Shown: positions 33,415-43,839, counted from the first letter of the stretch. The stretch: 64,000 nt of DNA from Burkholderiaceae bacterium (GCA_026125795.1 JAHCKM010000005.1:451513-515512); one strand, 5' to 3'. The notes: a model not told the origin generated them from the letters alone. Numbers and translations are program-made.

Positions 33415-35205
33415 ATGCGAACCACCTATTGCGGCCTGGTCAGCGACACGCTGATGGGCCAGAGCGTCACGCTGATGGGCTGGGCCCACCGGCGGCGCGA
33501 CCACGGCGGCGTGATCTTCATCGACCTGCGCGACCGCGAGGGCCTGGTGCAGATCGTCTGCGACCCGGACCGCCCGGAGATGTTCAAGACCGCCGAGGGC
33601 GTGCGTCACGAGTACTGCCTCAAGGTGGTGGGCAAGGTGCGTCCGCGCCCGGCCGGCACCGAGAACACCAACCTCACCAGCGGCAAGGTAGAAGTGCTGG
33701 CGCAGGAGCTCGAGGTGCTCAATCCGAGCGTCACGCCGCCGTTTCAGCTCGACGACGAGAACCTGTCGGAGACCACGCGCCTGACGCACCGTGTGCTGGA
33801 CCTGCGCCGCCCGACGATGCAGAAGAATCTGATGTTGCGCTACCGCGTGGCGATGGAGACGCGCAACTTCCTCGACAGCAACGGCTTCGTCGACATCGAG
33901 ACGCCGATGTTGACCAAGAGCACGCCCGAGGGCGCGCGTGACTACCTGGTGCCCAGCCGCGTGCACGACGGCATGTTCTTCGCGCTGCCGCAGTCACCGC
34001 AGCTGTTCAAGCAGCTGCTGATGGTGGCCGGGTTCGACCGCTACTACCAGATCACCAAGTGCTTCCGCGACGAAGACCTGCGCGCTGACCGCCAGCCCGA
34101 ATTCACCCAGATCGACATCGAGACCTCGTTCCTCAACGAGGAGGAGATCCGTGGGCTGTTCGAAGGGATGATCCGCACGGTGTTCCGCAACGTGATGCAG
34201 ATTGACCTGCCGGGGTTCCCGGTGATGACCTATGCCGATGCAATGCGCCGCTACGGCTCCGACAAGCCCGATCTGCGCGTGAAGATGGAATTCACCGAGC
34301 TGACCGACGTGATGCGCGAGGTCGACTTCAAGGTGTTCTCGTCGGCGGCGCAAGCCAAGGGCGGTCGTGTCGCCGCGCTGCGCGTGCCGCGGGGCGGCGA
34401 GCTCAGCCGCGGCGAGATCGACGGCTACACCGAGTTCGTCAAGATCTACGGTGCCAAGGGACTGGCATGGATCAAGGTCAATGACGTCGCCAAGGGCCGC
34501 GAGGGGCTGCAGAGCCCGATCGTCAAGAACCTCAACGACGGCGCGATCGCCGAGATCATCGCGCGCAGCGGGGCGCGCAACGGCGACCTGCTGTTCTTCG
34601 GCGCCGACAAGGCCAAGGTGGTCAACGACTCCATCGGCGCGCTGCGCAACAAGATCGGCCACAGCGAGTTCGCTCGCACCCATGGCCTGTTCGACGACAA
34701 GTGGGCGCCGCTGTGGGTGGTGGACTTCCCGATGTTCGAGCACGATGAGGAGGCGCAGCGCTGGGTCGCGGTGCACCATCCGTTCACTGCGCCGAAGGAT
34801 GGCCACGAGAACCTGATGGACACCGATCCCAGCCAGTGCGTCGCCAAGGCCTACGACATGGTGCTCAACGGCTGGGAGATCGGCGGGGGTTCGGTACGCA
34901 TCCACCGCGAAGAGGTGCAGAGCAAGGTGTTCCGCGCGCTCAAGATCGGCCCCGAGGAGGCCAAGGCCAAGTTCGGCTTCCTGCTCGATGCACTGCAGTA
35001 CGGCGCTCCGCCGCACGGCGGCATCGCGTTCGGCCTGGACCGCATCGTGACGATGATGGCCAAGGCCGATTCGATCCGCGACGTGATCGCGTTCCCCAAG
35101 ACGCAGCGCGCGCAAGACCTGCTCACCGGTGCGCCCGGCCCGGTCGACGAGGCACAGCTGCGCGAGCTGCACATCCGCCTGCGCAATCCGACGCCGGCGG
35201 CCTGA
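33415..35205 (+). CDS. aspS: Aspartyl-tRNA synthetase (bacterial type)
   Basis: 596 residues from ATG 33415, with AGGAGA at 33401-33406 as RBS. The N-terminal OB-fold anticodon domain has [22 protein letters not shown]. Class II motif 2 is [18 protein letters not shown] and motif 3 is [14 protein letters not shown]; the bacterial insertion (GAD) domain lies between. Complete. Whether it is discriminating or also charges tRNA-Asn cannot be decided here. Probably co-transcribed with the two upstream genes and nudB, which starts 13 bp later. Confidence 0.97.
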   Translation: MRTTYCGLVSDTLMGQSVTLMGWAHRRRDHGGVIFIDLRDREGLVQIVCDPDRPEMFKTAEGVRHEYCLKVVGKVRPRPAGTENTNLTSGKVEVLAQELEVLNPSVTPPFQLDDENLSETTRLTHRVLDLRRPTMQKNLMLRYRVAMETRNFLDSNGFVDIETPMLTKSTPEGARDYLVPSRVHDGMFFALPQSPQLFKQLLMVAGFDRYYQITKCFRDEDLRADRQPEFTQIDIETSFLNEEEIRGLFEGMIRTVFRNVMQIDLPGFPVMTYADAMRRYGSDKPDLRVKMEFTELTDVMREVDFKVFSSAAQAKGGRVAALRVPRGGELSRGEIDGYTEFVKIYGAKGLAWIKVNDVAKGREGLQSPIVKNLNDGAIAEIIARSGARNGDLLFFGADKAKVVNDSIGALRNKIGHSEFARTHGLFDDKWAPLWVVDFPMFEHDEEAQRWVAVHHPFTAPKDGHENLMDTDPSQCVAKAYDMVLNGWEIGGGSVRIHREEVQSKVFRALKIGPEEAKAKFGFLLDALQYGAPPHGGIAFGLDRIVTMMAKADSIRDVIAFPKTQRAQDLLTGAPGPVDEAQLRELHIRLRNPTPAA

Positions 35206-35218
35206 CCCAAGACCCGAG

Positions 35219-35767
35219 GTGAAAGGCCGCGCGTACAAGATTCCGGAGTCGGTGCTCGTCGTGATCCACACCTCGGAGTTGGAGGTGCTGCTGATCGAAC
35301 GTGCCGACAAGCCGGGTTACTGGCAAAGCGTCACCGGCTCGAAAGATCGCGTCGACGAGCCGCTGGTCGAGACCTGCGTGCGCGAGGTCGCCGAAGAAAC
35401 CGGGATCCGCCTGACGGCGGACCCGGTGCCCGGAGTCACGGGCTCCCCCCCACCCCCCGCCCACCCCCTCGAGGGGGCGGGGCCGCCGACGGTACCGCTG
35501 TCGGCCTTGCGCGACTGGCGCATGTCGAACGTGTACGAGATCTATCCGGTGTGGCGCAGCCGCTATGCGCCCGGGGTGACGCACAACACCGAACACGTGT
35601 TCGGCCTCACGGTGCCGGCCGGCATCGCGGTCACGCTGAACCCGCGCGAGCACCTGCGCCACCAGTGGCTGCCGTTCCTGGCCGCGGCCGATCGTTGTTT
35701 CTCGCCGAGCAATGCCGAGGCGATCCTGCAGTTGCCGCGCTTCGCGCCGCCAGGGGCACGGCGGTGA
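35219..35767 (+). CDS. nudB: Dihydroneopterin triphosphate diphosphatase (Nudix), with in-frame insertion
   Basis: 182 residues from GTG 35219; the family is usually about 150. YKIPESVLVVIHT, GYWQSVTGSKDRVDEP and the Nudix helix REVAEETGI identify NudB, a folate-pathway pyrophosphatase. There is one extra residue between the Nudix Gly and first Glu. After DPVPG a stretch of about 25 residues rich in Pro and Gly (codons of about 35430-35510) is inserted before LRDWRMSNVYEI; its DNA contains CCCCCTCGAGGGGG and resembles the dispersed GC-rich repeats of this window. The stop overlaps a 59-bp repeat unit as GTGA. Confidence 0.87.
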   Translation: MKGRAYKIPESVLVVIHTSELEVLLIERADKPGYWQSVTGSKDRVDEPLVETCVREVAEETGIRLTADPVPGVTGSPPPPAHPLEGAGPPTVPLSALRDWRMSNVYEIYPVWRSRYAPGVTHNTEHVFGLTVPAGIAVTLNPREHLRHQWLPFLAAADRCFSPSNAEAILQLPRFAPPGARR

Positions 35768-35822
35768 GCGCCGCACGGCCGCTCCGAAGGCGCTCGCTCC
35801 CCCGCAGGGCCCAGGGGGCTCG
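35764..35822 (+). repeat. Diverged 59-bp intercistronic unit between nudB and the EEP gene
   Basis: Fills exactly the stretch from the GTGA holding the nudB stop to the ATGA starting the next gene. Read from GTG 35764 it gives 20 codons (MSAARPLRRRSLPRRAQGAR, seven Arg) and stops at 35824-35826, overlapping the ATG at 35823. The module GGCCGCTCCGAAGGCG matches the other units; the second half differs and has a CCCCC...GGGGG stem. Confidence 0.65.
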
Positions 35823-36650
35823 ATGACGACCACGCGGCCCACGCGTCTCGGTCCTGGCGCATCGCGCTTCGCGCCGTCGACGCAGTACGACAGCACGCGC
35901 CTGCGCGTGGCCACCTACAACATCCACAAGGGCGTGCGCGGCCTCGGGCTGCGCAAGCGGCTGGAGATCCACAACCTCGGGCTGGGCGTCGAGGCGCTCG
36001 ACGCCGACCTGGTGTTCCTGCAGGAGGTGCGCCTGTTCCATCGGCGCGAGGCGCGCCGCTTCGAGCGCACCTGGTTCGGCTGGCCCGAACAGGGGCAGGC
36101 CGACTATCTGGCACCCGAAGGCTACGACGTGGCCTATCGCACCAACGCGATCACCCGCCACGGCGAGCACGGCAACGCGCTGCTGTCGCGCTGGCCGATG
36201 GGCGACGTGGATCACCACGACGTCAGCGCACATCGCTTCGAGCAGCGCGGCCTGCTGCACGTGCCGGTGCACTGGCAGGGCCGCACCGTGCATACGGTGG
36301 TGGCGCACTTCGGCCTCACGCACGGGGGACGGCTGCAGCAGGTGCAATACCTGTCGCGCTTCATCGCGCAGTTCGTGCCGCGCAGTGCGCCGCTGCTGGT
36401 GGCCGGCGACTTCAACGACTGGAACGAGCGGCTCGACGCGCCGATGCACGGCATCGGGCTGCACCGCGCCGAGCTGCACCCCGGTGGGGCGCGCCTGCGC
36501 CCCACCTTTCCGTCGCGCGTGCCGGTGTTCGCGCTCGATCGTGTGTACACGCGCGGTTTCCACTGCGTCTCGCTCGAGGTGCCGCGCGGCGCGGCGTGGG
36601 CCCGCATGTCCGACCACCTGCCGCTGGTGGTCGAACTCGAAGCCGACTGA
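35823..36650 (+). CDS. Endonuclease/exonuclease/phosphatase-family protein (YbhP-like)
   Basis: 275 residues from ATG 35823. Motifs: RVATYNIHKGVRG, DLVFLQEVR (metal Glu), GNALLSRWP, AHFGLTHGGRLQQVQYL, VAGDFNDWNE and MSDHLPLVVELE, the full EEP metal-dependent phosphodiesterase set. No signal peptide. It pairs with clsB immediately downstream as ybhP does with clsB in E. coli, so a role in phospholipid metabolism is likely. Confidence 0.86.
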   Translation: MTTTRPTRLGPGASRFAPSTQYDSTRLRVATYNIHKGVRGLGLRKRLEIHNLGLGVEALDADLVFLQEVRLFHRREARRFERTWFGWPEQGQADYLAPEGYDVAYRTNAITRHGEHGNALLSRWPMGDVDHHDVSAHRFEQRGLLHVPVHWQGRTVHTVVAHFGLTHGGRLQQVQYLSRFIAQFVPRSAPLLVAGDFNDWNERLDAPMHGIGLHRAELHPGGARLRPTFPSRVPVFALDRVYTRGFHCVSLEVPRGAAWARMSDHLPLVVELEAD

Positions 36651-36703
36651 CGCGATTGAACAAGGACGAGCGCGCCCAGCCCGCGTCATCGAGCCGCGTG
36701 CCG

Positions 36704-37963
36704 ATGCCGGTGGCCTCGGCATGGGCGCGCCGCAACGCGCCCGAGTTCCTCGGCGGCAACCAGGTGCGTTTGCTGCAAGGCGGCGACGAGCTGTTCCCGG
36801 CGATGCACGCGGCCATCGCACAGGCCCGCCGCGAAGTGATCCTCGCCACCTACATCTTTCACGACGACGATGCCAGCCGCGCGATGGCCGATGCGTTGTG
36901 CGCGGCCGGGCGGCGCGGCGTGCGCGTGTGCGTGGTGGTCGACGGCTTCGGCTCCAAAGCCACGCTGGCACGTCTGCGCCAATGGATGCCGCAGCCCGAA
37001 GTCGAGCTGGTGGTCTTCCGCCCGGTCGGTACCTGGTGGAGCCTGCTGCAGCCGGGGCAGCTGCGCCGGCTGCACCAGAAGCTGTGCACGGTCGACCGCG
37101 AGATCGGCTTCGTCGGCGGCATCAACATGATCGACGACCGCATCGACCTGCGCCACGGCCTGTCCGATGCGCCGCGCCTGGACTTCGCGGTCGAGGTGCG
37201 CGGTCCGATCGCGGCCAGCGCGGCGCAGTCGGCGCGTGCGGTCTGGACGCGGGCGGCGATGGGCGCCGACTGGAAAGAAGAAGTCATGTCGCTGGCCAAG
37301 AGCGCGCAGCCGATGGCGCGCATGCGGCGCGTGATGCAGCGGCTGCGCATGGTGGCGCCGCCGCCCGTGCAGATGCAGCCGCTGCAGCCGGTGGTGGCGG
37401 CGTTCGTGGTGCGCGACAACGTGCGCCAGCGCCGATCGATCGAGCGCGCCTACATCGAGGCGGTGCTGCGCGCGCGCGAGCGGGTCGACCTGGTGACCCC
37501 GTACTTCTATCCGGGCCGCATGTTCCGGCGCGCGTTGTTCCGCGCGGCGCAGCGCGGCGCGCGTGTGCGCCTGCTGCTGCAGGGCAAGATCGACTACCGC
37601 TTCGCCGCACTCGCCGCGCAGGTTCAGTACGACGAGCTGCGCCGCCACGGCATTCAGATCTACGAGTACACGCCCGCCTTCCTGCATGCCAAGGTGGCGC
37701 TGGTCGACAACGAGTGGGCCACGGTGGGCAGCTCCAACATCGATCCGTTGTCCCTGCTGCTCAACCTCGAGGCCAACGTGATCGTGCAGGACGCGCAGTT
37801 CGCACGTGAGCTTTCGCAACGCTTCGACGCCGCCATTGCCGCGTCGCGCGAAGTCATTGAAGCGGCAAGCGGCATCGGCTTGCGTCCGGTGATGCTGCGC
37901 GGGTTTGTCGCCTGGTGCGCCAACTGGTTCCTGCGCATGGCCGGCATTACCGGCCGTTACTGA
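36704..37963 (+). CDS. clsB: Cardiolipin synthase B-like phospholipase D protein
   Basis: 419 residues from ATG 36704; TTG 36656 and GTG 36698 are alternatives. Two HKD motifs are intact: LHQKLCTVDREIGFVGGINM in the first half and LHAKVALVDNEWATVGSSNID in the second. GNQVRLLQGGDELFPAM and ATYIFHDDD match the start of ClsB. The enzyme makes cardiolipin from phosphatidylglycerol, with or without phosphatidylethanolamine. It ends with a short hydrophobic segment. Same strand, 53 bp after the EEP gene. Confidence 0.9.
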   Translation: MPVASAWARRNAPEFLGGNQVRLLQGGDELFPAMHAAIAQARREVILATYIFHDDDASRAMADALCAAGRRGVRVCVVVDGFGSKATLARLRQWMPQPEVELVVFRPVGTWWSLLQPGQLRRLHQKLCTVDREIGFVGGINMIDDRIDLRHGLSDAPRLDFAVEVRGPIAASAAQSARAVWTRAAMGADWKEEVMSLAKSAQPMARMRRVMQRLRMVAPPPVQMQPLQPVVAAFVVRDNVRQRRSIERAYIEAVLRARERVDLVTPYFYPGRMFRRALFRAAQRGARVRLLLQGKIDYRFAALAAQVQYDELRRHGIQIYEYTPAFLHAKVALVDNEWATVGSSNIDPLSLLLNLEANVIVQDAQFARELSQRFDAAIAASREVIEAASGIGLRPVMLRGFVAWCANWFLRMAGITGRY

Positions 37964-38115
37964 AACGGGTGAAGCCCCACTTGGCTTGCGTGTATTGCCG
38001 ACCGGTTCAGCGCGTCGTGATGCGTTCAGGGCATCGTCTGCGTTGGCCACGTTCGGCCGGCAGACGTTGCGGAGCAGCATGCCGTCGCTTCAGTCCCATG
38101 GGTGAGTTCACGCCG

Positions 38116-38835
38116 ATGAGCGTGGTGCGTGCGGTGTTGCCGCCGCGGGCCCGCCGTTGGCTGCGCCGCGTCTATGGAGCACGGCGTTTCGATGGCGCGA
38201 TGCGGCGCTTTGCGGCCGACCCCGTGGCGGCCGTCGCACCCGGCAACGGCTTGCTGGCCGAGTTGATTGCGGCGTGGGGCAATCCGGGCTGGAGCGCGCA
38301 GGAGGAGTACCTGCGGGTCTGCGTCACGCATGCCCTGCGCTCCAACGGTCCCACGCTGGAGTGCGGCTCGGGCCTGTCCACCCTGCTGCTGGGCGTCGTG
38401 GCGCAACGCAACCGGTCCGAACACTGGGCGCTGGAGCACGAGCGCGAATGGAGCGTGCGCGTGGGCCGCACCGTGGCGCGTTATGGCCTCTCGGCCGTGC
38501 GCCTGAGCACGGCGCCGCTCAAGCACTACAACGGCTTCGACTGGTACGACCCGCCGCTGCACGACATGCCGCAGCACTTCGCACTGGTGGTGTGTGACGG
38601 TCCACCCACGGGAACGTTGGGCGGACGCTACGGCATGGTGCCGGTGATGCGCGAGCGCCTGCGCCCGGGTTGTGTGATCCTGCTCGACGACGCCTGGCGC
38701 GAAGACGAGCGTGTCGTGGCGCGGCGCTGGCAGGCCGAGCTCGATTCCACGCACGAACTGGTGGCCTGCAAGAAGCCCTACATCCGCATGGTGGTGACCG
38801 GGGCTGCGGCTCCGGGGCTTTTCAAGCCGGCCTGA
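38116..38835 (+). CDS. Methyltransferase-like hypothetical protein
   Basis: About 239 residues from ATG 38116 (GGGTGAG upstream); ATG 38098 is an alternative. TLECGSGLSTLLLGVV resembles SAM motif I, EHWALEHEREWSVRV the following acidic strand, and ALVVCDGPPTGTLGGRYGMVPVM plus VILLDDAWREDERVVARRW the later strands, so a class I methyltransferase fold is likely. The substrate is unknown. It stands alone between clsB and the convergent FAD monooxygenase gene, 4 bp away from the latter's end. Confidence 0.6.
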   Translation: MSVVRAVLPPRARRWLRRVYGARRFDGAMRRFAADPVAAVAPGNGLLAELIAAWGNPGWSAQEEYLRVCVTHALRSNGPTLECGSGLSTLLLGVVAQRNRSEHWALEHEREWSVRVGRTVARYGLSAVRLSTAPLKHYNGFDWYDPPLHDMPQHFALVVCDGPPTGTLGGRYGMVPVMRERLRPGCVILLDDAWREDERVVARRWQAELDSTHELVACKKPYIRMVVTGAAAPGLFKPA

Positions 38836-38839
38836 GGGC

Positions 38840-40024
38840 TCAGAGCTCCGCGGCCCAGGGGTCGTACGGATACAGCCACTCGTTGCGCGAGCGCGCGATG
38901 TCGCGTTCCACGAAGGCCTGGCGCATCGCCGCGGCATCGGCGATGTGGTAGAGCTCTCCCATCTCGTCGGACTCGCGGATCACGCGCGCCGTGCGCGGAC
39001 CGCGGTGGCGGTGGTAGGCGGCGAGCTGCTCGGCCAGCGGCGCGGCGATGTCGAGCGCACGTGCCAGCACGGCCGCATCCTCGATCGCCATCGCCGCGCC
39101 CTGGGCCATGTACGGCAAGGTGGCGTGCACCGCGTCGCCGAGCAGCGTGACGCGGGCGCTGCTCCAGCGTTCGACCGGCGCGCGCCGGTTCAGCGCCAGC
39201 CGGTGACAGGGCTCGCGGTCGAGCGCATCGATCACCGCACGCACCATCGGATGCCAGCCGGCGTAGTCGTCGCTCAGCTCCTGCCACGGGCGGCGCGCGC
39301 TCCATGACTCCTCGTCGGCCGTGCGCTCGACGCAGCCCACAAAGTTGAGCAGGCGGCCAGCGCGCAGGTAGTACGTCACCGCATGGTTGCGCGGCCCGCA
39401 CCAGATGGTCGAGACGATGTCGGTGCGCAGCGCGGGCGCGATGCGCTCGATTGGCACGGTACAGCGCCAGGCGAGTTGGCCGGTGAACACCGGCGCGTCC
39501 GGACCGACGGTGTGCCGGCGCACCATCGACTTGATGCCGTCGGCGCCGACCACGAGGTCGGCCTGCCAAGCCGGGCCCTGTTCGAAAGACACCGTCACGC
39601 CGTCGTCGCGTTCGTGCAGCGCGGTGGCGCGCGCGCCGAGCACCAGTGCCTGCGCATCGAGCGTATGCACCGCGGCGCGCAGCGCGTCGTGCAGGTCACG
39701 CCGGTGCAGCTGGAAATACGGCGCACCGTGGCGCTGTTCGTGCTGCTCGCCGAGCGGCAGGCGGTGCAGCAGCTCGCCGTCGTCGAAGCGTCGGAACTCG
39801 AACGCTTTGGGACGCACGGCCAACGGCTCGAGCACGGCGCGCAGACCCAGCCGGTCGAGCACCTTCATCGCGTTGGCGCTCATCTGGATGCCGGCTCCAA
39901 CCTCGCCGAGCACCGCGGATTGTTCGGCCACGCGCACCCGATGGCCGCGCTGCAGCAGCGTCGCGGCAGCGGCCAGCCCGCCGAGGCCGGCGCCGACGAT
40001 CGCGATGTTCAGGCGCGGGGTCAA
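38840..40024 (-). CDS. FAD-dependent aromatic monooxygenase (salicylate/3-hydroxybenzoate hydroxylase-like)
   Basis: About 394 residues from a TTG at 40024 (LTPRLNIAIVGAG); no ATG or GTG fits better. An N-terminal FAD Rossmann motif (IAIVGAGLGGLAAAATLLQRGH), the DG motif (VVGADGIKSMVRR) and the GD motif (VTLLGDAVHATLPYMAQGAAMAIEDA) define the single-component hydroxylase class. QLHRRDLHDAL is typical of the salicylate hydroxylase subgroup. The preferred substrate is not clear. It starts 4 bases after the stop of the Bug receptor gene, so the two probably form an operon for uptake and hydroxylation of an aromatic acid. Confidence 0.85.
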   Translation of the reverse strand: MTPRLNIAIVGAGLGGLAAAATLLQRGHRVRVAEQSAVLGEVGAGIQMSANAMKVLDRLGLRAVLEPLAVRPKAFEFRRFDDGELLHRLPLGEQHEQRHGAPYFQLHRRDLHDALRAAVHTLDAQALVLGARATALHERDDGVTVSFEQGPAWQADLVVGADGIKSMVRRHTVGPDAPVFTGQLAWRCTVPIERIAPALRTDIVSTIWCGPRNHAVTYYLRAGRLLNFVGCVERTADEESWSARRPWQELSDDYAGWHPMVRAVIDALDREPCHRLALNRRAPVERWSSARVTLLGDAVHATLPYMAQGAAMAIEDAAVLARALDIAAPLAEQLAAYHRHRGPRTARVIRESDEMGELYHIADAAAMRQAFVERDIARSRNEWLYPYDPWAAEL

Positions 40025-40028
40025 GTGC

Positions 40029-41036
40029 TCAATCGGCGGTGATGCGCTGGGCCTTGATGACCTGGGCCCAGCGCTGCGCATCGCGTTCGATCAGCGCGGC
40101 GAACTCCTGCGGGCTGCTGTGCGCCGGTGTCATGCCCTGCGTCTCGAACGCGGTCTTGACCTCGGGCAGCGCAAGAATGCTTTTCAGCTCGGCGTTCAAG
40201 CGCTCCATCAGCGGCTTGGGCGTTCCTTTGGGCGCGAGTACGCCGTACCACATGTCGACGTCGAGGTTGCCGAGCTGCAGCGCGCGCAGCGGCGGTACGT
40301 TGGGCAGCAGCGCGTGCGGCTTGTCGCTGCTGATGGCCAGCGCGTGCAGCGATCCGGCCCTGACATGCTGCAGCGCCACGTGGATCGGCAGGAACATCAG
40401 GTCGATCTGCCCACCGAGCAAGTCGGCTACCGCGGGGCCGGTGCCGCGGTAGGGGATGTGGGTGATGAACACCTGCGCCTGGTTCTTCACCAGCTCCATC
40501 GCCAAGTGGTGCGGCGTGCCGTTGCCGGGCGAACCGTAGTTGAGCGCGCCGGGCCTCGCCTTGGCGCGTGCGATCAGGTCGGCGGCACTGGTGATGCCGG
40601 TCTTCGGGTGCGCCACCAGCAGCAGCTGGCCCCAGCTGGTGACCGATACCGGCTCGAGGTCGCGCACCGCGTCGAAGGACAGGTTGGGGTATAGCGCGCG
40701 GTTCATCACCAGCGTGTTCACCGTGACCAGCAGCGTCGATCCATCGGGCGCGGCGCGCACCACGGCCTCGGTGCCGAGATTGCCGGAGGCGCCGGTGCGG
40801 TTCTCCACCACCACCGGGCGGCCCAGCCGCTCGGAGAGCTTGGGGCCGATCTGGCGCGCGATCAGATCGATGCCGGTGCCGGGCGTGAACGGCACGATCA
40901 GCTTGAGCGGCGTGGCAGCCGGCGCGGTCTGCGCGTGTGCCGCAGTGCCGGCCAAGCCGAGTGCGACAGCGGCTGCAGCGCGCAGCAGGGCGCGACGGCT
41001 GGCACGCGATGAGATCGGTCCGGCGGCGCGCTTCAT
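40029..41036 (-). CDS. Bug-family tripartite-tricarboxylate-transporter receptor
   Basis: 335 residues from ATG 41036. A twin-arginine-like or Sec signal (SRRALLRAAAAVALGLAGTAAHAQ) is followed by the mature Bug fold: LKLIVPFTPGTGIDLIAR, VVVENRTGASGNLGTEAVVRAAPDG, LNYGSPGNGTPHHLAMEL, HIPYRGTGPAVADLLGGQIDLMF. These periplasmic receptors bind carboxylates and are greatly expanded in Burkholderiales; most, like this one, have no linked TctBA permease. Gene order with the monooxygenase suggests an aromatic acid ligand. Confidence 0.9.
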   Translation of the reverse strand: MKRAAGPISSRASRRALLRAAAAVALGLAGTAAHAQTAPAATPLKLIVPFTPGTGIDLIARQIGPKLSERLGRPVVVENRTGASGNLGTEAVVRAAPDGSTLLVTVNTLVMNRALYPNLSFDAVRDLEPVSVTSWGQLLLVAHPKTGITSAADLIARAKARPGALNYGSPGNGTPHHLAMELVKNQAQVFITHIPYRGTGPAVADLLGGQIDLMFLPIHVALQHVRAGSLHALAISSDKPHALLPNVPPLRALQLGNLDVDMWYGVLAPKGTPKPLMERLNAELKSILALPEVKTAFETQGMTPAHSSPQEFAALIERDAQRWAQVIKAQRITAD

Positions 41037-41127
41037 CGGAAAGGCCCCTTGCAGTGCAGCAGCTGAAGCAGCATTGTGCAACGCACGCGCGGCGTGGCGA
41101 CAATCGGGCATGCCAAGAGGAGGGTGC

Positions 41128-42417
41128 ATGAACCGACCCGACGATTCGAACGAACCGCTGCTCGCCCCGGGGCTCAAGGGCTTCCCGCATCGGCATGCAC
41201 CGGTGGCGCGGCGCAACGTCGGTGCGCTCGGCTGGCACGTGCTGGCCGACGACCTGCCGCTGCCGGTGGCGCTGCTCAAGCGCAGCGCGCTGGAGCACAA
41301 CATCGCCTGGATGCAGCGTTTCGCCCGTGAGCGCGGCATCGACCTGGTGCCGCACGGCAAGACGACGATGTCGCCGCAACTGTTCCGCCGCCAGCTCGAC
41401 GCCGGCGCGTGGGGCATCACGGTGGCCAACGTGACGCAGCTCGCCGTTGCGGTGGCCGCCGGCGCACGCCGCACGCTGATCGCCAACCAGGTGCTCGCCG
41501 ATGGCGACCTGGCCGCGATCCAGGCCCAGCTCGCCGAACACCGCGACCTGCGCGTGGTGTTCCTGGTCGACTCGATGGCGCAGTCGGCCCTGATCGAAGC
41601 CTGGCACGGCGATCACCCCGGCAGCGCGCCGTTCGAGGTGATGGTCGAGATCGGCGTGCCGGGCGGCCGCACCGGCTGCCGCACGTTCGACCAGGCGCTG
41701 GAACTGGCGCGCCGTCTGCATGCCAGCGCCGCGATGCGGCTGGTGGGCATCGAATGTTATGAAGGCCTCGGTGCCAAAGGCCGCACCGAAGACGACGTGC
41801 CGTACGCACGCGCACTGATGGACCGCGTCGAGGCGATCGCGCGGCAGGCCGCGCGCGAAGGCCTGTTCGATGCCGACGAGGTGCTGTTGTCGGCGGGCGG
41901 TTCGGCCATCTTCGACCTGGTGGCGGGCCGACTGAAGCCCGACCTCGGCCGGCCGGTGCGCGGCCTGCTGCGCTCGGGCTGTTATGTCACGCACGACCAC
42001 GGCAACTACGGTCGCATGCTGGCCCAGGTGGCGCAGCGCTGCGGCTGCGAGCGCACGCTGCAGCCGGCGCTGGAGGTGTGGACCCTGGTGCAGTCGTGCC
42101 CGGAGCCGGGGCTGGCGCTGCTCACCGCCGGGCGGCGCGACCTGTCGTTTGACATCGAGATGCCGATCCCGATGGCACGCGCCGCGCGCGGCGTCCGCGG
42201 CGCAGGGCCGGTGCCTGCCAGCTGGAAGGTGGTGGGGCTGAACGACCAGCATGCGCACCTGCGCTGGGACGCCGCCGATGCCGCGTTGGCCCCGGTGGTG
42301 GGCGAGCGCGTCGGCCTCGGCATCTCGCACCCTTGCACCACGTTCGACAAGTGGCATTGGATGCCGGTGGTCGACGACGACTACCGCGTGGTCGATGCGA
42401 TCACGACACGCTTCTAG
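41128..42417 (+). CDS. PLP- and zinc-dependent D-threonine aldolase / D-serine dehydratase-like enzyme
   Basis: 429 residues from ATG 41128, with a strong RBS (AAGAGGAGGG) upstream. Fold-type III (alanine racemase-like) PLP enzyme; the PLP Lys is in [14 protein letters not shown]. The C-terminal Zn-binding His-Cys pair of the DSD/D-TA family is in [18 protein letters not shown]. Substrate is probably a D-beta-hydroxy amino acid. Divergent from the Bug receptor gene (91-bp spacer) and followed by a transaminase gene 47 bp downstream. Confidence 0.85.
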   Translation: MNRPDDSNEPLLAPGLKGFPHRHAPVARRNVGALGWHVLADDLPLPVALLKRSALEHNIAWMQRFARERGIDLVPHGKTTMSPQLFRRQLDAGAWGITVANVTQLAVAVAAGARRTLIANQVLADGDLAAIQAQLAEHRDLRVVFLVDSMAQSALIEAWHGDHPGSAPFEVMVEIGVPGGRTGCRTFDQALELARRLHASAAMRLVGIECYEGLGAKGRTEDDVPYARALMDRVEAIARQAAREGLFDADEVLLSAGGSAIFDLVAGRLKPDLGRPVRGLLRSGCYVTHDHGNYGRMLAQVAQRCGCERTLQPALEVWTLVQSCPEPGLALLTAGRRDLSFDIEMPIPMARAARGVRGAGPVPASWKVVGLNDQHAHLRWDAADAALAPVVGERVGLGISHPCTTFDKWHWMPVVDDDYRVVDAITTRF

Positions 42418-42464
42418 GCCACCCGAGGCCGCCGACAATCAAAGCCAACCCACAAGGGCCCGAC

Positions 42465-43838
42465 ATGACCGCAGCCATCACGCCCGCCGCCCAGCGCGAC
42501 ATCGCGCACCACCTGCATCCGTACACCCAGTTGCGCGCGTTCGAGCGCGATGGACCGCTGGTGATCGTGCGCGGCGACGGCGTGCACGTGATCGACGAGC
42601 ACGGCAAGCGCTACATCGAAGGCATGGCAGGCTTGTGGTGCGCGTCGCTCGGCTTCAGCGAGACGCGGCTCGCCGATGCCGCCGCGCGGCAGATGCGCAC
42701 GCTGCCCTACTACCACACCTTCTCGGGCAAGGTGCCCGGCCCGGCCACCGACCTGGTGGAGGCGCTGGTGCGCTGGTCGCCGCTGCCCAACACGCGCGTG
42801 CTGTTCGCCAACTCGGGCTCGGAGAGCAACGACACCGCGTTCAAGTTGGTGCGCTACTACAACAATGCGCGCGGCCGGCCCGACAAGAAGAAGATCATCG
42901 CGCGCGTCAAGGGCTACCACGGCGTCACCGCGGCGGCGGCATCGTTGTCGGGGCTGCCGGTGATGCACCAGCACTTCGACCTGCCGCTGCCCGGCGTGCT
43001 GCGTGTGGGTTGTCCGCACGCCTACCAGTACGCGCACGACGGCGAAAGCGAGAGCGCGTTCGTCGAACGGCTGGCGCGTGAACTGGAGGAGACGATCCAG
43101 AACGAGGGCCCGGACACGATCGCCGCTTTCATCGCCGAGCCGGTGCAGGGCGCCGGCGGTGTGGTGATCCCGCCGCCGGGGTACTTCGATCGGGTGCAGG
43201 CGATCCTGAAGAAGCACGACATCCTGTTCATCGTCGACGAGGTGATCACCGGATTCGGCCGCCTGGGCCAGCCGTTCGGCTCGCAGGTGTTTCACCTGCA
43301 GCCCGATCTCGTGACGGTGGCCAAGCAGCTCACCGCGGCCTATGTGCCGATGTCGGCCCTGTTCGTCAGCGATCCGATCTATCAGGTGGTGGCCGACGCC
43401 AGCGCCGGGGTGGGGAGCTTCGGCCATGGCTACACCTACAGCGGCCATCCGCTGGCCTGTGCCGTGGCGCTCGAGACGCTGCGCATCTACGAGAGCGACG
43501 ACATCATCGGCCACGTACAGCGCGTGGCGCCGCGGCTGCAGCAGGGCTTGCGGCGCTTCGAGGGCCACGAGCTGGTGGGTCACGTGCGCGGCATGGGACT
43601 GATCGGCGCGATCGAGCTGGCCGAGGATCCCAAGCGCCGCAAGCCGTTCGATCCCGCGCGCGGGGTCGGCGCCTACTTTGTGCGCCGTGCGCAGGAGCAT
43701 GGATTGATCACGCGCGTGCTGGGCGGCGACATCATCGCGTTCTCGCCGCCGCTGATCATCAGCGAGGCCGAGATCGACACGATGCTGCAGTGTGCCGAGC
43801 GCGCGCTGGCCGATACGCTGAAGTGGCTCAAATCCTGA
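42465..43838 (+). CDS. Class III aminotransferase (omega-transaminase type)
   Basis: 457 residues. [66 protein letters not shown] (PLP Asp) and [16 protein letters not shown] (PLP Lys) give the full fold-type I set; [20 protein letters not shown] is the typical following motif. Transfers an amino group between an omega-amino acid or amine and pyruvate-like acceptors. Probably co-transcribed with the D-threonine-aldolase-like gene. Convergent, with one base between its stop and the next gene's stop. Confidence 0.9.
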   Translation: MTAAITPAAQRDIAHHLHPYTQLRAFERDGPLVIVRGDGVHVIDEHGKRYIEGMAGLWCASLGFSETRLADAAARQMRTLPYYHTFSGKVPGPATDLVEALVRWSPLPNTRVLFANSGSESNDTAFKLVRYYNNARGRPDKKKIIARVKGYHGVTAAAASLSGLPVMHQHFDLPLPGVLRVGCPHAYQYAHDGESESAFVERLARELEETIQNEGPDTIAAFIAEPVQGAGGVVIPPPGYFDRVQAILKKHDILFIVDEVITGFGRLGQPFGSQVFHLQPDLVTVAKQLTAAYVPMSALFVSDPIYQVVADASAGVGSFGHGYTYSGHPLACAVALETLRIYESDDIIGHVQRVAPRLQQGLRRFEGHELVGHVRGMGLIGAIELAEDPKRRKPFDPARGVGAYFVRRAQEHGLITRVLGGDIIAFSPPLIISEAEIDTMLQCAERALADTLKWLKS

Positions 43839-43839
43839 G

